A stretch of DNA of 64,000 nucleotides from Aliishimia sp963678085 (lineage in GTDB: Bacteria > Pseudomonadota > Alphaproteobacteria > Rhodobacterales > Rhodobacteraceae), in assembly GCA_963678085.1 (NCBI GenBank), contig OY782680.1, forward strand, positions 1,116,001 through 1,180,000, written 5' to 3'. Positions 23,544 to 32,694 of this stretch are shown in pieces. The notes beneath the pieces were generated by a model, which was not told where the DNA came from, did not search any database, and worked only from the letters and a program-made list of their open reading frames with translations. The stretch's first letter is position 1, and each line of letters begins with the position of its first letter. The position numbers were made by a program, and so were the translations under genes.

Positions 23544-24512
23544 ATGCAGCCAGACGGGCAAGAGCAAGAAACACAAGGTGGCCAAGTCGCCGATGCGGTG
23601 AAAGGCAATTGGGTGGACAGCCTGGCCCCGCCTTGGTCTCGCCCCTATCTGCGGCTTTCCCGTGCGGATCGACCCATAGGCACTTGGCTGTTGCTGTTGC
23701 CCTGTTGGTGGGGGCTCTCATTGGCGATGCTGCATGATGGGCGGATTGGCCTGTTTGATCTGTGGGTCGCGATTGGTTGCGCAGCTGGGGCGTGGTTGAT
23801 GCGCGGGGCGGGCTGCACGTGGAATGACATCACAGATCGCAAATTTGACGCGCAAGTTGCGCGCACCCGCTCGCGCCCCATCCCGTCGGGACAAGTGAGT
23901 GTGCGCGGCGCGGCACTTTGGATGGGGCTACAAGCGCTGATCGCCGGCGCGATATTGCTGACATTTAACTGGGCGGCGATTGGCCTTGGAGTGCTGTCAT
24001 TATTGCCGGTGTGCATCTACCCCTTTGCCAAACGCTTTACCTGGTGGCCGCAGGTGTTTTTGGGCCTTGCCTTTAACTGGGGCGCGCTCCTGGCTTGGAC
24101 GGCGCATACCGGGCGGTTAGAGGCACCTGCGATCCTGCTTTATCTTGCGGGCATCGCTTGGACCCTGTTTTATGACACGATCTATGCCCATCAAGATACC
24201 GAGGACGACGCGCTCATTGGTGTGAAATCCACAGCAAGGCTCTTTGGCGAGGCCACACCGGCCTGGATGAAGCGCTTTCTTGTGGCAACACTTGCGCTGC
24301 TTAGCGCTGCTGTCTTGCTCGCGCTTTGGCCCGGTGGCGGGGTGCAGATTGGCCTTGCTCTGGCGGGAGTGGGCGCGATGGGGGCCCATATGCTTTGGCA
24401 GCTGGGACGGCTGAACATCCATGACAATACTGGCCTGATGCATCTGTTTCGCGCAAACCGAGATACAGGCCTGCTGCCCACCCTGTTTTTCGTAGCAGCA
24501 TTGCTCGGATGA
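23544..24512 (+). CDS. ubiA: 4-hydroxybenzoate polyprenyltransferase
   Basis: The 322-residue integral membrane enzyme attaches the polyprenyl tail to 4-hydroxybenzoate in ubiquinone synthesis. Two Mg-binding aspartate motifs are visible, in GCTWNDITDRKFD and in DTIYAHQDTEDD, between about eight membrane helices. I chose ATG 23544 (MQPDGQEQETQGG); the frame is open further upstream but would overlap rsmE. Head-to-head with rsmE. Confidence 0.94.
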   Translation: MQPDGQEQETQGGQVADAVKGNWVDSLAPPWSRPYLRLSRADRPIGTWLLLLPCWWGLSLAMLHDGRIGLFDLWVAIGCAAGAWLMRGAGCTWNDITDRKFDAQVARTRSRPIPSGQVSVRGAALWMGLQALIAGAILLTFNWAAIGLGVLSLLPVCIYPFAKRFTWWPQVFLGLAFNWGALLAWTAHTGRLEAPAILLYLAGIAWTLFYDTIYAHQDTEDDALIGVKSTARLFGEATPAWMKRFLVATLALLSAAVLLALWPGGGVQIGLALAGVGAMGAHMLWQLGRLNIHDNTGLMHLFRANRDTGLLPTLFFVAALLG

Positions 24513-24573
24513 TTGCAATTGAGGCGCTCTCGGCGTATCCTGATTTCTGTTAACTGATAATAGCTTGTGAGCA

Positions 24574-26460
24574 ATGCGCCTATCTTCACTCCTCTCCACT
24601 GCTCTTGTGTTTTGCGCTGCGGCCGGGGCCTCTTTTTGGGCGGCGAATTCTTCGGTGAATATTATCGAAGACCGCTCTGAGATTGGCGTGCGCCGCGCAT
24701 TGGATGAGCGCGGTCTCACCTGGGCCGAAGTCGTTGCCGATGGGCTGCAAGTCAACCTGACCGGCACCGCGCCAAGTGAGGCCTTGCGCTTTCAGGCGTT
24801 GACCGTTGCGGGTTCTATCGTAGACCCGGCCCGGCTGTTTGACACGATGGATGTGGAGGATAGCTCGGGACTTGCGCCGCCGCGCTTTTCCGCAGAGATT
24901 TTGCGCAATGATCACGGGATTTCCGTGATTGGCTTGATCCCCAAGAGCACGGATCGCGACGCTCTTACGACGCGCTTTCGCCAGCTTTCAGGCGGGCAAG
25001 AGGTGGCGGATTTGCTGCAAACGGCAGATCATCCGGTGCCCCAGGGTTGGAAGGATGCGCTGAATTTCGGGGTTTTGGCACTGAATGAGTTAGAGCGGGC
25101 CAAGATCTCCATCTATGCTGGCCGGGTGGAGATCACCGCCATCAGTGACAGCCCAACCGAAAAGCGCGCATTGGAGCGGCTCTTGCGCCATAGCACGCCC
25201 CCTGGGCTGAATGTTTCGCTAGATATCGCCGCCCCGCGCCCTGTGCTGACGCCGTTTACTTTGCGGTTTGTCAAAGATGAGGAGGGGGGGCGCTTTGATG
25301 CCTGTTCGGCTGACACAATCGAGGCCCGCACCCGCATTATGGACGCTGCGGCAAAAGCGGGTCTGAACACCGGAGCGCGCTGCAAAATCGGTCTGGGCGT
25401 GCCAAGTCCGCGCTGGTCCGAAGCCGTAGAGAGCGCGATCACGGCCGTTGGTCTTTTGGATGGGGGCAGCGTGACCTTTTCCGATGCCGATATCCAATTG
25501 CGCGCCCAAGAGGGCACAGATCCTGAAACATTTGATCGGGTGGTCGCACAGCTGCGCGATCGTTTGCCAGCGGTCTTTGTGCTGCACGCGGTCTTGCCCG
25601 AAATCGTTGATGCGGAAACTGAAATCCCAGAATTCATTGCAACGCTCAGCCCCGAAGGTCTGGTGCAGCTGCGCGGCCTGTTGCCCAATGAGAAAAGCCA
25701 GGATCTGATCACAAGCTATGCTCAGGCCCTGTTTGGCGCAGATGTGATTACCACCGCAGCGCGGGTGCGCAACGATCTGCCCGGTGATTGGCAAACGCGC
25801 ACGATGACGGGGCTGTTGGCGCTGAGCGAGCTTTCTAATGGCGCACTGATCTTAACGCCTGATGGGCTCACGATTCGGGGCAATACCGGCAATAAGGATG
25901 GTAAATCGGCGATTGCGCAGATCCTTGCGGCCAAGCTGAAAAATCCCGGCGAGATTGATTTGCAAATCACCTATTTGGAAAAACTCGGCCCTGTTGCCAG
26001 CCGCCCCAGCCCCGATGAATGCGAAGCCAGCATTGCGCAAGTCCTTGCCGCCGGTAAGCTCTCTTTTGAGCCGGGCAGTGCCACCTTGACCGAAGGATCG
26101 CTTGGCACGATGGGAAAGATTGCTGAGATCTTGCTAGAGTGCGGTGATCTAAAGCTGGAAATTCAAGGGCATACGGATAGCCAGGGGCGCGAAGAGATGA
26201 ACCTTGCGCTCTCGCAGCAGCGGGCCAATTCGGTCTTGGCCGAGTTGAGGGGGAGAAAAGTTCTCACCCGCACGTTCTCAGCAGTGGGCTATGGGGAATC
26301 CCAGCCCATCGCAGATAATGATACGGAAGAGGGGCGCGAGGCGAACAGGCGCATTGAATTTCGTCTGATCCGGCCAGAGCCTACGGTCAGAGAGGCTGAA
26401 TCTACCCTAGAAAGCTTATCCGAACCAAATTCTCAAACCCAGGAGAGCCCTGATGAGTAG
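24574..26460 (+). CDS. OmpA-family envelope protein
   Basis: The 628-residue protein has an N-terminal signal or anchor helix (about 1-25). A long periplasmic region with repeated BON-like units follows (for example around 40-135 and 345-450). The C-terminal OmpA peptidoglycan-binding domain (about 480-605) carries LEIQGHTDSQGREEMNLALS and GYGESQPIADNDTEEGREANRRIEF. It probably links the envelope to peptidoglycan. Its last codons overlap the next gene start (ATGAG at 26453), which encodes a small membrane partner. Confidence 0.85.
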   Translation: MRLSSLLSTALVFCAAAGASFWAANSSVNIIEDRSEIGVRRALDERGLTWAEVVADGLQVNLTGTAPSEALRFQALTVAGSIVDPARLFDTMDVEDSSGLAPPRFSAEILRNDHGISVIGLIPKSTDRDALTTRFRQLSGGQEVADLLQTADHPVPQGWKDALNFGVLALNELERAKISIYAGRVEITAISDSPTEKRALERLLRHSTPPGLNVSLDIAAPRPVLTPFTLRFVKDEEGGRFDACSADTIEARTRIMDAAAKAGLNTGARCKIGLGVPSPRWSEAVESAITAVGLLDGGSVTFSDADIQLRAQEGTDPETFDRVVAQLRDRLPAVFVLHAVLPEIVDAETEIPEFIATLSPEGLVQLRGLLPNEKSQDLITSYAQALFGADVITTAARVRNDLPGDWQTRTMTGLLALSELSNGALILTPDGLTIRGNTGNKDGKSAIAQILAAKLKNPGEIDLQITYLEKLGPVASRPSPDECEASIAQVLAAGKLSFEPGSATLTEGSLGTMGKIAEILLECGDLKLEIQGHTDSQGREEMNLALSQQRANSVLAELRGRKVLTRTFSAVGYGESQPIADNDTEEGREANRRIEFRLIRPEPTVREAESTLESLSEPNSQTQESPDE

Positions 26461-26785
26461 AGCGGAATTTGTCATTGCCACGGCGGTCATTCTCTTTGTG
26501 GCCTTCTGCCTGGGCTGGTTTTGCAGCTGGGTTCTGGGGCGCTTTAACCGCGTGACCCATACGGATATTGGCGAGTTTGAGCGTATGAGCCATGATCTAC
26601 ATGCTGCCGAAGAGGCGCGCGATCAAGCGATCACCTATCAACAACAGCGTGAAGCGGAATTGACCAATCAGCTCAGCCAAACCGAAGCGGAGCTAAGCGC
26701 TGCGATGGATGGCTTGCGCGATGCGCGCCAGGAAACAGAAGAGTTGCGCGCTTGGATCGAGCAACATCGCGGCGCAGGCAGTTAG
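26453..26785 (+). CDS. Small membrane-anchored coiled-coil protein
   Basis: The 110-residue protein has one N-terminal membrane helix (about 5-28: VIATAVILFVAFCLGWFCSW) and a glutamine/glutamate-rich coiled coil behind it (about 40-105). It overlaps the end of the OmpA-family gene by eight bases, so both are made together and probably act in the same envelope structure. Its stop overlaps the convergent ABC permease gene by four bases. Confidence 0.72.
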   Translation: MSRAEFVIATAVILFVAFCLGWFCSWVLGRFNRVTHTDIGEFERMSHDLHAAEEARDQAITYQQQREAELTNQLSQTEAELSAAMDGLRDARQETEELRAWIEQHRGAGS

Positions 26786-27705
26786 GAATTGCTTGCCCCG
26801 ATCCGGCTTCGATGTGGGCCAAAGAGGCAGGCTAGGGCGAGAAATACCCCAGAGACAGCGGCGATCATACCTGCGGCGCTTACGGCGTTTTCAGCGCCAA
26901 ACCAGAGCGGGCCATAGCCTGCAAAGACATAGCCCAAGATCGCGGACAAACTGGCAAACAGAACCGACCACCAGACTTGGTGCTCTAGGCGATTGGTCAT
27001 GAGGCGCGCGGCGGCAGGCGGGCAGATGAACATGGCGATCACAATAATCGAGCCCACCGCATCAAAGGCCGCAACCGCCGCAATTGCAGCGATGACCACA
27101 AGGCCAAAGCCAAGCGCAGCGGCAGGGATGCCAAGGGCCTGGGCAAAAGCTTCATCAAAGGTGGCGATCTTGAGCCAGCGCCAGAACACAAGCGTTAAGA
27201 TCACGATCAGCGCAAAGACATAGGCAATCCGCATAAGCTCATCGGGCAATCCAGCCAGGGCCACAGGATCCAAGAGCGAGTGCCAGCCATCCGCGCGCAG
27301 CCAGATAAGCGTTTCCAGATTGCCCATCAGCGCATGTTCAATATCCAGATGCACATTGCCCAAATCCGCTTGCTCCAGGATCAGCACCCCTGCGGCAAAC
27401 ATGGCCGTGAACACGACCCCCATGGCCGCGCCGGGCTCGATCTTGCCCAGCCGCTTAATCGCTTCGATCAAAACCACCGAGATAATCGCAGCCCCAGCGG
27501 CCCCGGCCATCATGATAGTGGCGCTGGCAAACCCGGCCAAAAGGAAGGCGACGACGATTCCGGGCAAGACCACATGGCTGATTGCATCCCCGATGAGAGC
27601 CTGCTTGCGCAGCACCAGGAAATTTCCTGGCAAGGCACAGGCGATTGAGGCCATGACACCAATCAGGATCGGCGTTAGGGAAAATTGCACAAAATCAGCG
27701 CCCAT
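26782..27705 (-). CDS. Manganese/zinc ABC transporter permease (second)
   Basis: The 307-residue ABC-3 family permease has about eight to nine hydrophobic helices and the family motifs LRKQALIGDAISHVVLPGI and GFGLVVIAAIAAV. I chose ATG 27705 (MGADFVQF), which has AAGGG upstream. It is the last gene of a four-gene operon (binding protein, ATPase, permease, permease), like SitABCD/TroABCD-type Mn/Fe importers or Znu-type zinc importers. Confidence 0.88.
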   Translation of the reverse strand: MGADFVQFSLTPILIGVMASIACALPGNFLVLRKQALIGDAISHVVLPGIVVAFLLAGFASATIMMAGAAGAAIISVVLIEAIKRLGKIEPGAAMGVVFTAMFAAGVLILEQADLGNVHLDIEHALMGNLETLIWLRADGWHSLLDPVALAGLPDELMRIAYVFALIVILTLVFWRWLKIATFDEAFAQALGIPAAALGFGLVVIAAIAAVAAFDAVGSIIVIAMFICPPAAARLMTNRLEHQVWWSVLFASLSAILGYVFAGYGPLWFGAENAVSAAGMIAAVSGVFLALACLFGPHRSRIGASNS

Positions 27706-27715
27706 TAGATGCCCT

Positions 27716-28921
27716 TTATACAGCGACCGGCGATCCAAGCCGGCGGTCAAATTCCGAAATCTCATCGGCGGTAAAGACCTCTTCGATCGGGGTCAGCCCG
27801 TCATAGCGCCCGGTCAGCGACACGTCTTGATGGATTTGGCGCGCTACCTCCCAGCGGCGCTCATCACGGGCGATCTTGTTAGCCTGCGCGCGGCCCATCT
27901 CGGTGGCGACCCCATCGCGGCGCACCAGCCCCTCGCGCCGCAAAAGCCGCAGCGTATAGCCCTCAAGGATGGGTTGCTGAGCGGCAAGCGCCAAAAGCCC
28001 CTGACGGCGATGCACCCGCCTTTGAAAGCTTTGATGCCGGAGAAGCGCGGCCAAAACGCCGCGGCTCGGGGCTAGGAATAAGGACAGTGCAAAGATTGCT
28101 GTTGCCACCAGAACGATGATCGGCCCGGTTGGCAAAGCCGGGGCAGAGGCCGAGATAACCGCCCCAAGATAGCCAGAGGCCCCGCCAATGCCGCCAGAGA
28201 TCCAGATCACATTCTGCGCGCGCTCCGTCCAAAATCGTGCGGTCACGGGCGGGATAATCAAAATGGCAACGATCAGAACAAGCCCAACCAGCTTGAGCCC
28301 GATCACGGTAATCGCCAGGATCAGCCCCATCATGATCAGATCCACTTGGCGCAGATTATAACCCGTCGCGGCTGCATAGCCTGGATCAAAGGCCACCAGC
28401 GTCATGGGGCGGCGCATCACCCATGTGGCAAGCACCGCAAGCGATCCGCCAATAGCAATGATAATCGCATCCTGAAACAGCATGCCTGCGGTTGAGCCGA
28501 GCAGAAAGCCTTCGAGCCCGGCTTGCCGCCCCGCGCTCATGCTTTGCACAACGGTTAACAGCACGATGCCAATCCCATAGCTCACGCCCAGAACCGAGCC
28601 AATCGCGGCATCTTCGGCCAGCCTTGTCCGGCGCGGGATCCATTCGATGATGAGCAAGCCGATTGCAGCGGTGATGGCAGCGCCAATAAGCAGCCCCGCA
28701 AGGCTGCGCCCCTCGCCGCCAAGCGCGACCATAATCATAAAGGCAAGCGCAACACCGGGCAGGGTCGAGGTCGCCACAGCATCCGAAACCAAGGCGCGTT
28801 TGCGCAAAAACATAAAGGTGCCCGAGGCCCCGGCGGCAAAGCCTAAAAGCCCAGCACCAATCGCTACAAGGGTTGCGTTATAGCCCGCTTGCAGAAAAAG
28901 CGCCTCGAAAAAGGGGCTCAT
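27716..28921 (-). CDS. Manganese/zinc ABC transporter permease with C-terminal extension
   Basis: The 401-residue product has an ABC-3 permease of about 285 residues (LRKRALVSDAVATSTLPGVA, LVGLVLIVAILIIPP). A cytoplasmic tail of about 110 residues follows (HRRQGLLALAAQQPILEGYT, then MGRAQANKIARDERRWEVAR). The tail looks like a DtxR-like winged-helix region and could sense metal or regulate transport. It overlaps the ATPase gene upstream by four bases. Several relatives in alphaproteobacteria share this long form, so it is probably a true fusion. Confidence 0.85.
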   Translation of the reverse strand: MSPFFEALFLQAGYNATLVAIGAGLLGFAAGASGTFMFLRKRALVSDAVATSTLPGVALAFMIMVALGGEGRSLAGLLIGAAITAAIGLLIIEWIPRRTRLAEDAAIGSVLGVSYGIGIVLLTVVQSMSAGRQAGLEGFLLGSTAGMLFQDAIIIAIGGSLAVLATWVMRRPMTLVAFDPGYAAATGYNLRQVDLIMMGLILAITVIGLKLVGLVLIVAILIIPPVTARFWTERAQNVIWISGGIGGASGYLGAVISASAPALPTGPIIVLVATAIFALSLFLAPSRGVLAALLRHQSFQRRVHRRQGLLALAAQQPILEGYTLRLLRREGLVRRDGVATEMGRAQANKIARDERRWEVARQIHQDVSLTGRYDGLTPIEEVFTADEISEFDRRLGSPVAV

Positions 28922-29754
28922 CGCGCGCCTTCAGCAAGGGCCAAATCATCCAGATGCGTCGCCGCGAGCCGCCCACCATAGGCCGCTTGCAGCGTTTGCG
29001 TGTTAAAGCATGTCTCAACAGGCCCCTGAGCAATGCGCCGCACATTGATCATAAACACATGGTCGAAATAGCTGCGCACGGTTGACAGGTCATGATGCAC
29101 GGCAATGACCGCTTTGCCCTCAGCCTTGAGCGCTTTGAGCACATCAATGATCGCGCGCTCGGTCGCGGCATCGACCCCGGCAAAGGGCTCATCCAGCACA
29201 TATAAATCCGCATCTTGCGCCAGGGCGCGTGCGATAAAGACCCTTTGCTGCTGCCCGCCCGAAAGCTGCCCGATCTGGCGATGCGCAAAGTCCGCCATGC
29301 CAACACGGTTCAGACAGTCCAGCGTGCGCTGGGTCATCTCGCCCGAAATCCGTCCCAAAAGCCCGAGCTTGCGATAAAGTCCCATCTGCACAACGTCCCG
29401 AACAGTGGTCGGAAAATCCCAATCCACACTGGCGCGCTGGGGCACATAGGCGATGCGCTGGCGGGCTTTCTCGACGGGTTGGCCAAAGATATAGACCTCA
29501 CCCGATAGGCGCGGGATGACCCCAAGAGCCGCTTTCAGCAAGGTCGATTTGCCCGCCCCGTTTGGCCCGATAATCGCAGATATGGACTGGGTCGGGAAGG
29601 TCGCATCCACCGAAAACACCGCTGGTTTTTCACCATAGGATACGGTCACTCCCCGCATGGCAAGTGGGCTATCGGCGGGGATAATCACCGAGCGCGCATC
29701 CTCCCCATTTTCAATAACCACCGAGGGGCGTGGACGTGTGATAAAATCAGTCAT
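28918..29754 (-). CDS. Manganese/zinc ABC transporter ATP-binding protein
   Basis: The 278-residue ATPase has Walker A GPNGAGKST, the signature LSGGQQQRV, Walker B LYVLDEPFAGVD and the switch histidine (VHHDLS). It powers import by the two permeases. It overlaps the binding-protein gene upstream by eight bases and the first permease gene downstream by four, so all four genes form a single operon. Confidence 0.92.
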   Translation of the reverse strand: MTDFITRPRPSVVIENGEDARSVIIPADSPLAMRGVTVSYGEKPAVFSVDATFPTQSISAIIGPNGAGKSTLLKAALGVIPRLSGEVYIFGQPVEKARQRIAYVPQRASVDWDFPTTVRDVVQMGLYRKLGLLGRISGEMTQRTLDCLNRVGMADFAHRQIGQLSGGQQQRVFIARALAQDADLYVLDEPFAGVDAATERAIIDVLKALKAEGKAVIAVHHDLSTVRSYFDHVFMINVRRIAQGPVETCFNTQTLQAAYGGRLAATHLDDLALAEGAR

Positions 29755-30709
29755 TGTTCAGCAATCCCTTCATACCGCCTATTGGGGCCTCACCGCCAAG
29801 TGCGCGGGCAATGGTGGTCGCGTTGTGATCCAGCATGCCGATATAGGTGCCCCGATAGGTGCCGGGCGCGCCCATGGCATCGGAGAACAGCTCGCCCCCA
29901 ATGATGACCTCATGGCCCTTCGCCGCCGCCCCTTCGATCACTGCCTGAATGTTGCGATCAGAGACGGAGCTTTCCACGAAAATAGCGCCAATCTTGCGCG
30001 CGACCAGCATATCGACCATGGCCCCGATCTGTTGCAGCCCGGCTTCGGATTCGGTGGAGATGCCCTGAATGCCAACCGGCTCAAACCCATAGGCTGCACC
30101 GAAATAGTTAAACGCATCATGGGCGGAAACGATCACACGGCTTTCGGGCGGAACGGAGGAGAGCACCCGGTCCATATACTGCGCAAGCGCTGAAAGCTCT
30201 TCTAGATAGGTATCCGCATTGGTGTAATAGGCGCGGGCGTTCTTTCGGTCCGCATTGATCATCGCATCACGCGTTGCGCGCACGGCGTGGCTCCAAAGCT
30301 CAACATCCATCCAAACATGCGGATCGGCGCGGCCTTTGTAATCTTGCGAGCTGAGCAGCGAATCCTCGGGCACCGCCTCGGCTACGGCCACAACGGCGCG
30401 GCTTTGTGAGAGTTCAAGCAGGAACTCTTCCATCTGCGCCTCAAGGTAAAGCCCGTTCCACAGCACAAGATCCGCCCTAGCGAGCTTCACAATATCGGTG
30501 CGGGTCTGGCGATAGCTATGCGGATTTATGCCCGCGCCCATAAGGGCCTCGACCTCGACCAAATCACCGCCGATATTTGCCGCAGCATCTGCGATCATGC
30601 CAGTGCTCGCCACCACGCTCAGCTTGTCTTGCGCGCCAGCCCAAGTGCCCTGCAGAGCCACGCACAGCGCCGCTGCGCCAGCCAGAAATATACGTTTACT
30701 CAGATCCAT
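29747..30709 (-). CDS. Manganese/zinc ABC transporter substrate-binding protein
   Basis: The 320-residue protein has a signal peptide (cut near GAQDK) and the cluster A-I/TroA fold. Metal ligands are visible: H64 (INPHSY), H131 (DPHVWMD), a glutamate in IFVESSVSDR and an aspartate in GELFSDAMG. The His-rich loop typical of zinc-specific ZnuA is absent, which favours manganese or iron. It is the first gene of the operon; a Fur-family-like dyad lies upstream (30746-30790). Confidence 0.9.
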   Translation of the reverse strand: MDLSKRIFLAGAAALCVALQGTWAGAQDKLSVVASTGMIADAAANIGGDLVEVEALMGAGINPHSYRQTRTDIVKLARADLVLWNGLYLEAQMEEFLLELSQSRAVVAVAEAVPEDSLLSSQDYKGRADPHVWMDVELWSHAVRATRDAMINADRKNARAYYTNADTYLEELSALAQYMDRVLSSVPPESRVIVSAHDAFNYFGAAYGFEPVGIQGISTESEAGLQQIGAMVDMLVARKIGAIFVESSVSDRNIQAVIEGAAAKGHEVIIGGELFSDAMGAPGTYRGTYIGMLDHNATTIARALGGEAPIGGMKGLLNND

Positions 30710-30745
30710 TCATCCATCCCAAGGGCGGTCACTTGGTTTACCTTA

Positions 30746-30790
30746 TTGCGAATGTCTCGCAATTGCAATAAGAATGAGAAGCATTCGCAA
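30746..30790. promoter_or_regulatory. Fur/Mur-like operator between the metal transporter and ridA-like genes
   Basis: TTGCGAATG (30746-30754) and CATTCGCAA (30782-30790) form a perfect dyad. Inside it lies a GCAATTGC palindrome (30759-30766), and GAATGAGAAGCATTC (30772-30786) is another symmetric unit. Such A/T-flanked GCAA...TTGC dyads resemble Fur-family (Mur, Irr) sites of alphaproteobacteria. The position upstream of both divergent genes fits metal-dependent control. The regulator is inferred. Confidence 0.55.
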
Positions 30791-30809
30791 GAACAGGCCG
30801 CGAGGACTT

Positions 30810-31196
30810 ATGCAAAAGAAAGCAATCGTGCCAAAGAGCATGTCAGCGCTGTATCGCGATTGGAAAATGGCACCCGGCGCGGAAATAGACGGCTTTGTGT
30901 TTTTGACCGGCTTTAATGGGGTGGGGCTTGATGGCGCGCTTTCGCCCGATGCGGCAGTGCAGATCAACACAGCCTTTGATCAGGTGTTTGAGGTGCTGGG
31001 CGAGGCGGGGCTTGATGCGCGTCATATCATTGAGGTGACGAGCTATCACATTGGTCTTAAAACGCATCTTGAGCAGTTCAAAGAGATATGGGCAGAGCGC
31101 ATGGCTCCGCCCTATCCCGCCTGGACCGCTATCGAAGTGGCTGGCTTTGCAACAGATGGCGTCATCGTTGAGCTGCGCGTGATTGCCCACCGATAG
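30810..31196 (+). CDS. RidA/YjgF family protein
   Basis: The 128-residue protein belongs to the RidA family of small trimeric enamine/imine deaminases. VFLTGFNGVGLDGALSPDAAVQINTAFDQV, shortened here, and HIIEVTSYHI follow the family pattern, although the usual catalytic arginine motif near the C-terminus is replaced (PPYPAWTAIEV). I chose ATG 30810 with GAGG upstream; longer frames run through the operator. It is divergent from the metal transporter operon and shares its regulatory region. Confidence 0.82.
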   Translation: MQKKAIVPKSMSALYRDWKMAPGAEIDGFVFLTGFNGVGLDGALSPDAAVQINTAFDQVFEVLGEAGLDARHIIEVTSYHIGLKTHLEQFKEIWAERMAPPYPAWTAIEVAGFATDGVIVELRVIAHR

Positions 31197-31207
31197 ACGC
31201 CATTTGC

Positions 31208-31654
31208 TTATGTCTTCCAATCGCCCGCCTTATTCCACCAGCGGTGCGGATTGTCCTTATCATCCAGCCCCTTACATTGGCTGCGCAGCACTTCCGTCAC
31301 CGTGATCACGGGTTCGTAATAGCTGTGAACCTCGTAGATCGCCTCGATGATCTTATTCAACAGCGCAGTGTCGCGCGGGATGTAAAACCTCATTTCATCG
31401 ACGCAGGGGCGGTGGCGGGTATCTTCCTCGGCCCCGGTTGGCGTGCCCTCGCGCGGGCGGTAATACTCAATGCCACCCGGCGCGCGATATCCGTTCCGGT
31501 CGGTATTGCCCTGCTTTAAAGGCGCGACCTCTGCGATTGCCTCAAAGATGCGGTCAACATCCTCCTCAGGGGCCTGATACATCATCAACCACATGGGCTG
31601 CATTTCGATAGGGCGGGTATCAAACCCGGTTTGAATGATAGAAGCCTCAGTCAC
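31208..31654 (-). CDS. Unknown protein, Nif3/CutA-like alpha-beta fold possible
   Basis: The GTG at 31654 overlaps the stop of the upstream gene by eight bases and is the likely start (148 residues). The product has PMWLMMYQAPEEDVDRIFEA, then CVDEMRFYIPRD and IIEAIYEVHSYYEPVITVTE. The last resembles the HPYEE region of Nif3-type dimeric domains. No firm family assignment. It forms a two-gene operon with the 60-residue protein upstream and lies opposite a WYL regulator. Confidence 0.6.
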   Translation of the reverse strand: MTEASIIQTGFDTRPIEMQPMWLMMYQAPEEDVDRIFEAIAEVAPLKQGNTDRNGYRAPGGIEYYRPREGTPTGAEEDTRHRPCVDEMRFYIPRDTALLNKIIEAIYEVHSYYEPVITVTEVLRSQCKGLDDKDNPHRWWNKAGDWKT

Positions 31655-31829
31655 AGCGCACCCCCGGAACCACAAGTTCAAAGCCAGTAATTTCAAATTC
31701 ATACAGCGCGCTATTGTCGGGTTTCATCGCCCGCGCCATTAGCTTGCCATCCTCTGAGTGATAAACCGCATGCGTCGTGTGCAGCGCGCGGTAACAGTGA
31801 TCCCCATCCGGGTAGTAGTATTTGATCAT
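31647..31829 (-). CDS. Unknown small protein
   Basis: I chose ATG 31829, preceded by GGAG; an ATG four codons upstream (31841) is possible. The 60-residue product (MIKYYYPDGDHCYRALHTTH...) has no membrane segment and looks like a small beta-rich protein. It is coupled to the downstream gene by an eight-base overlap. The divergent WYL regulator at 31943 may control both. Confidence 0.6.
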   Translation of the reverse strand: MIKYYYPDGDHCYRALHTTHAVYHSEDGKLMARAMKPDNSALYEFEITGFELVVPGVRCD

Positions 31830-31942
31830 AGTCGTCTCCATTTCGCGTTATTTTTGTCAAAGGAGATGCGCTCCCTTTCATGCTTCTTTAACCCAAGGCT
31901 ACTGACAACTAGGTGTCAGCAGTGTTTGTGCTAAGAAGTGAT

Positions 31943-32617
31943 ATGCCCCGTTCGACTCGCCTTTTCGAAATCATCCAATGCTTGCGCCAAGCTCAAAGCC
32001 CCATGACCGCGCAGCAGATTGCCGATGCGCTTGAGGTGAATAAACGCACGATCTATCGCGATATGGTGGCGCTTCAGGCGATGCGCCTGCCGATCGAGGG
32101 CGAGGCGGGCATTGGATATATCATGCGTGCAGGCTTTGATCTGCCCCCGTTGATGTTCACCCAAGATGAGGTGGAGGCGATCCTTGTGGGGCTGGCCTTG
32201 CTGGGGCGCACCGGGGATGAGGGATTGCAGCGCGCCGCCAGCCAGGTCGCCGCAAAGATCTCTGACGTTTTGCCAAAAGACACCCAGAACGTCGCCCCGC
32301 TGCGCGTCTCGAAATGGAGCAAGGTGCCGGTTTCAACGATTGAGGCCCGTGATTTGCGGCGCTTTATTCGGGAGGCGGCTGAGCTGAGGATTTCCTATCT
32401 CGATCTGGAGAATCAGCGCACCTCCCGAGACATCAAACCGCTGGCGCTGATCTATTATATCGACGCGGTTCTGCTTGCCGCATGGTGCGAGCTGCGCCAA
32501 GGCTTTCGCCATTTCCGCATTGATCGGATCGCAGACTGCACGCCGACAGGGCGAGATTTTCTCGGGCTCAGAGAGGATCTGCTAAAACGCTGGGAGAAAG
32601 AGAATGAGGTGCCGTGA
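31943..32617 (+). CDS. YafY-type transcriptional regulator (HTH_11 plus WYL)
   Basis: The 224-residue regulator (from MPRSTRLFEIIQCLR) has an N-terminal helix-turn-helix (TAQQIADALEVNKRTIYRDM) and a WYL ligand-sensing domain (about 130-220: LRISYLDLENQR, LIYYIDAVLLAAWCELRQGFRHFRIDRI). Such regulators usually control adjacent genes, here the divergent pair at 31208-31829. A longer start at 31913 is less likely. Confidence 0.87.
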   Translation: MPRSTRLFEIIQCLRQAQSPMTAQQIADALEVNKRTIYRDMVALQAMRLPIEGEAGIGYIMRAGFDLPPLMFTQDEVEAILVGLALLGRTGDEGLQRAASQVAAKISDVLPKDTQNVAPLRVSKWSKVPVSTIEARDLRRFIREAAELRISYLDLENQRTSRDIKPLALIYYIDAVLLAAWCELRQGFRHFRIDRIADCTPTGRDFLGLREDLLKRWEKENEVP

Positions 32618-32694
32618 TGAGTTGTGACGCGCCATTTCAAAAGCCCCGTTCAAAACGATGCCGCAAATCTCCTGGCCTGAGTGAAGCGCTGGAC

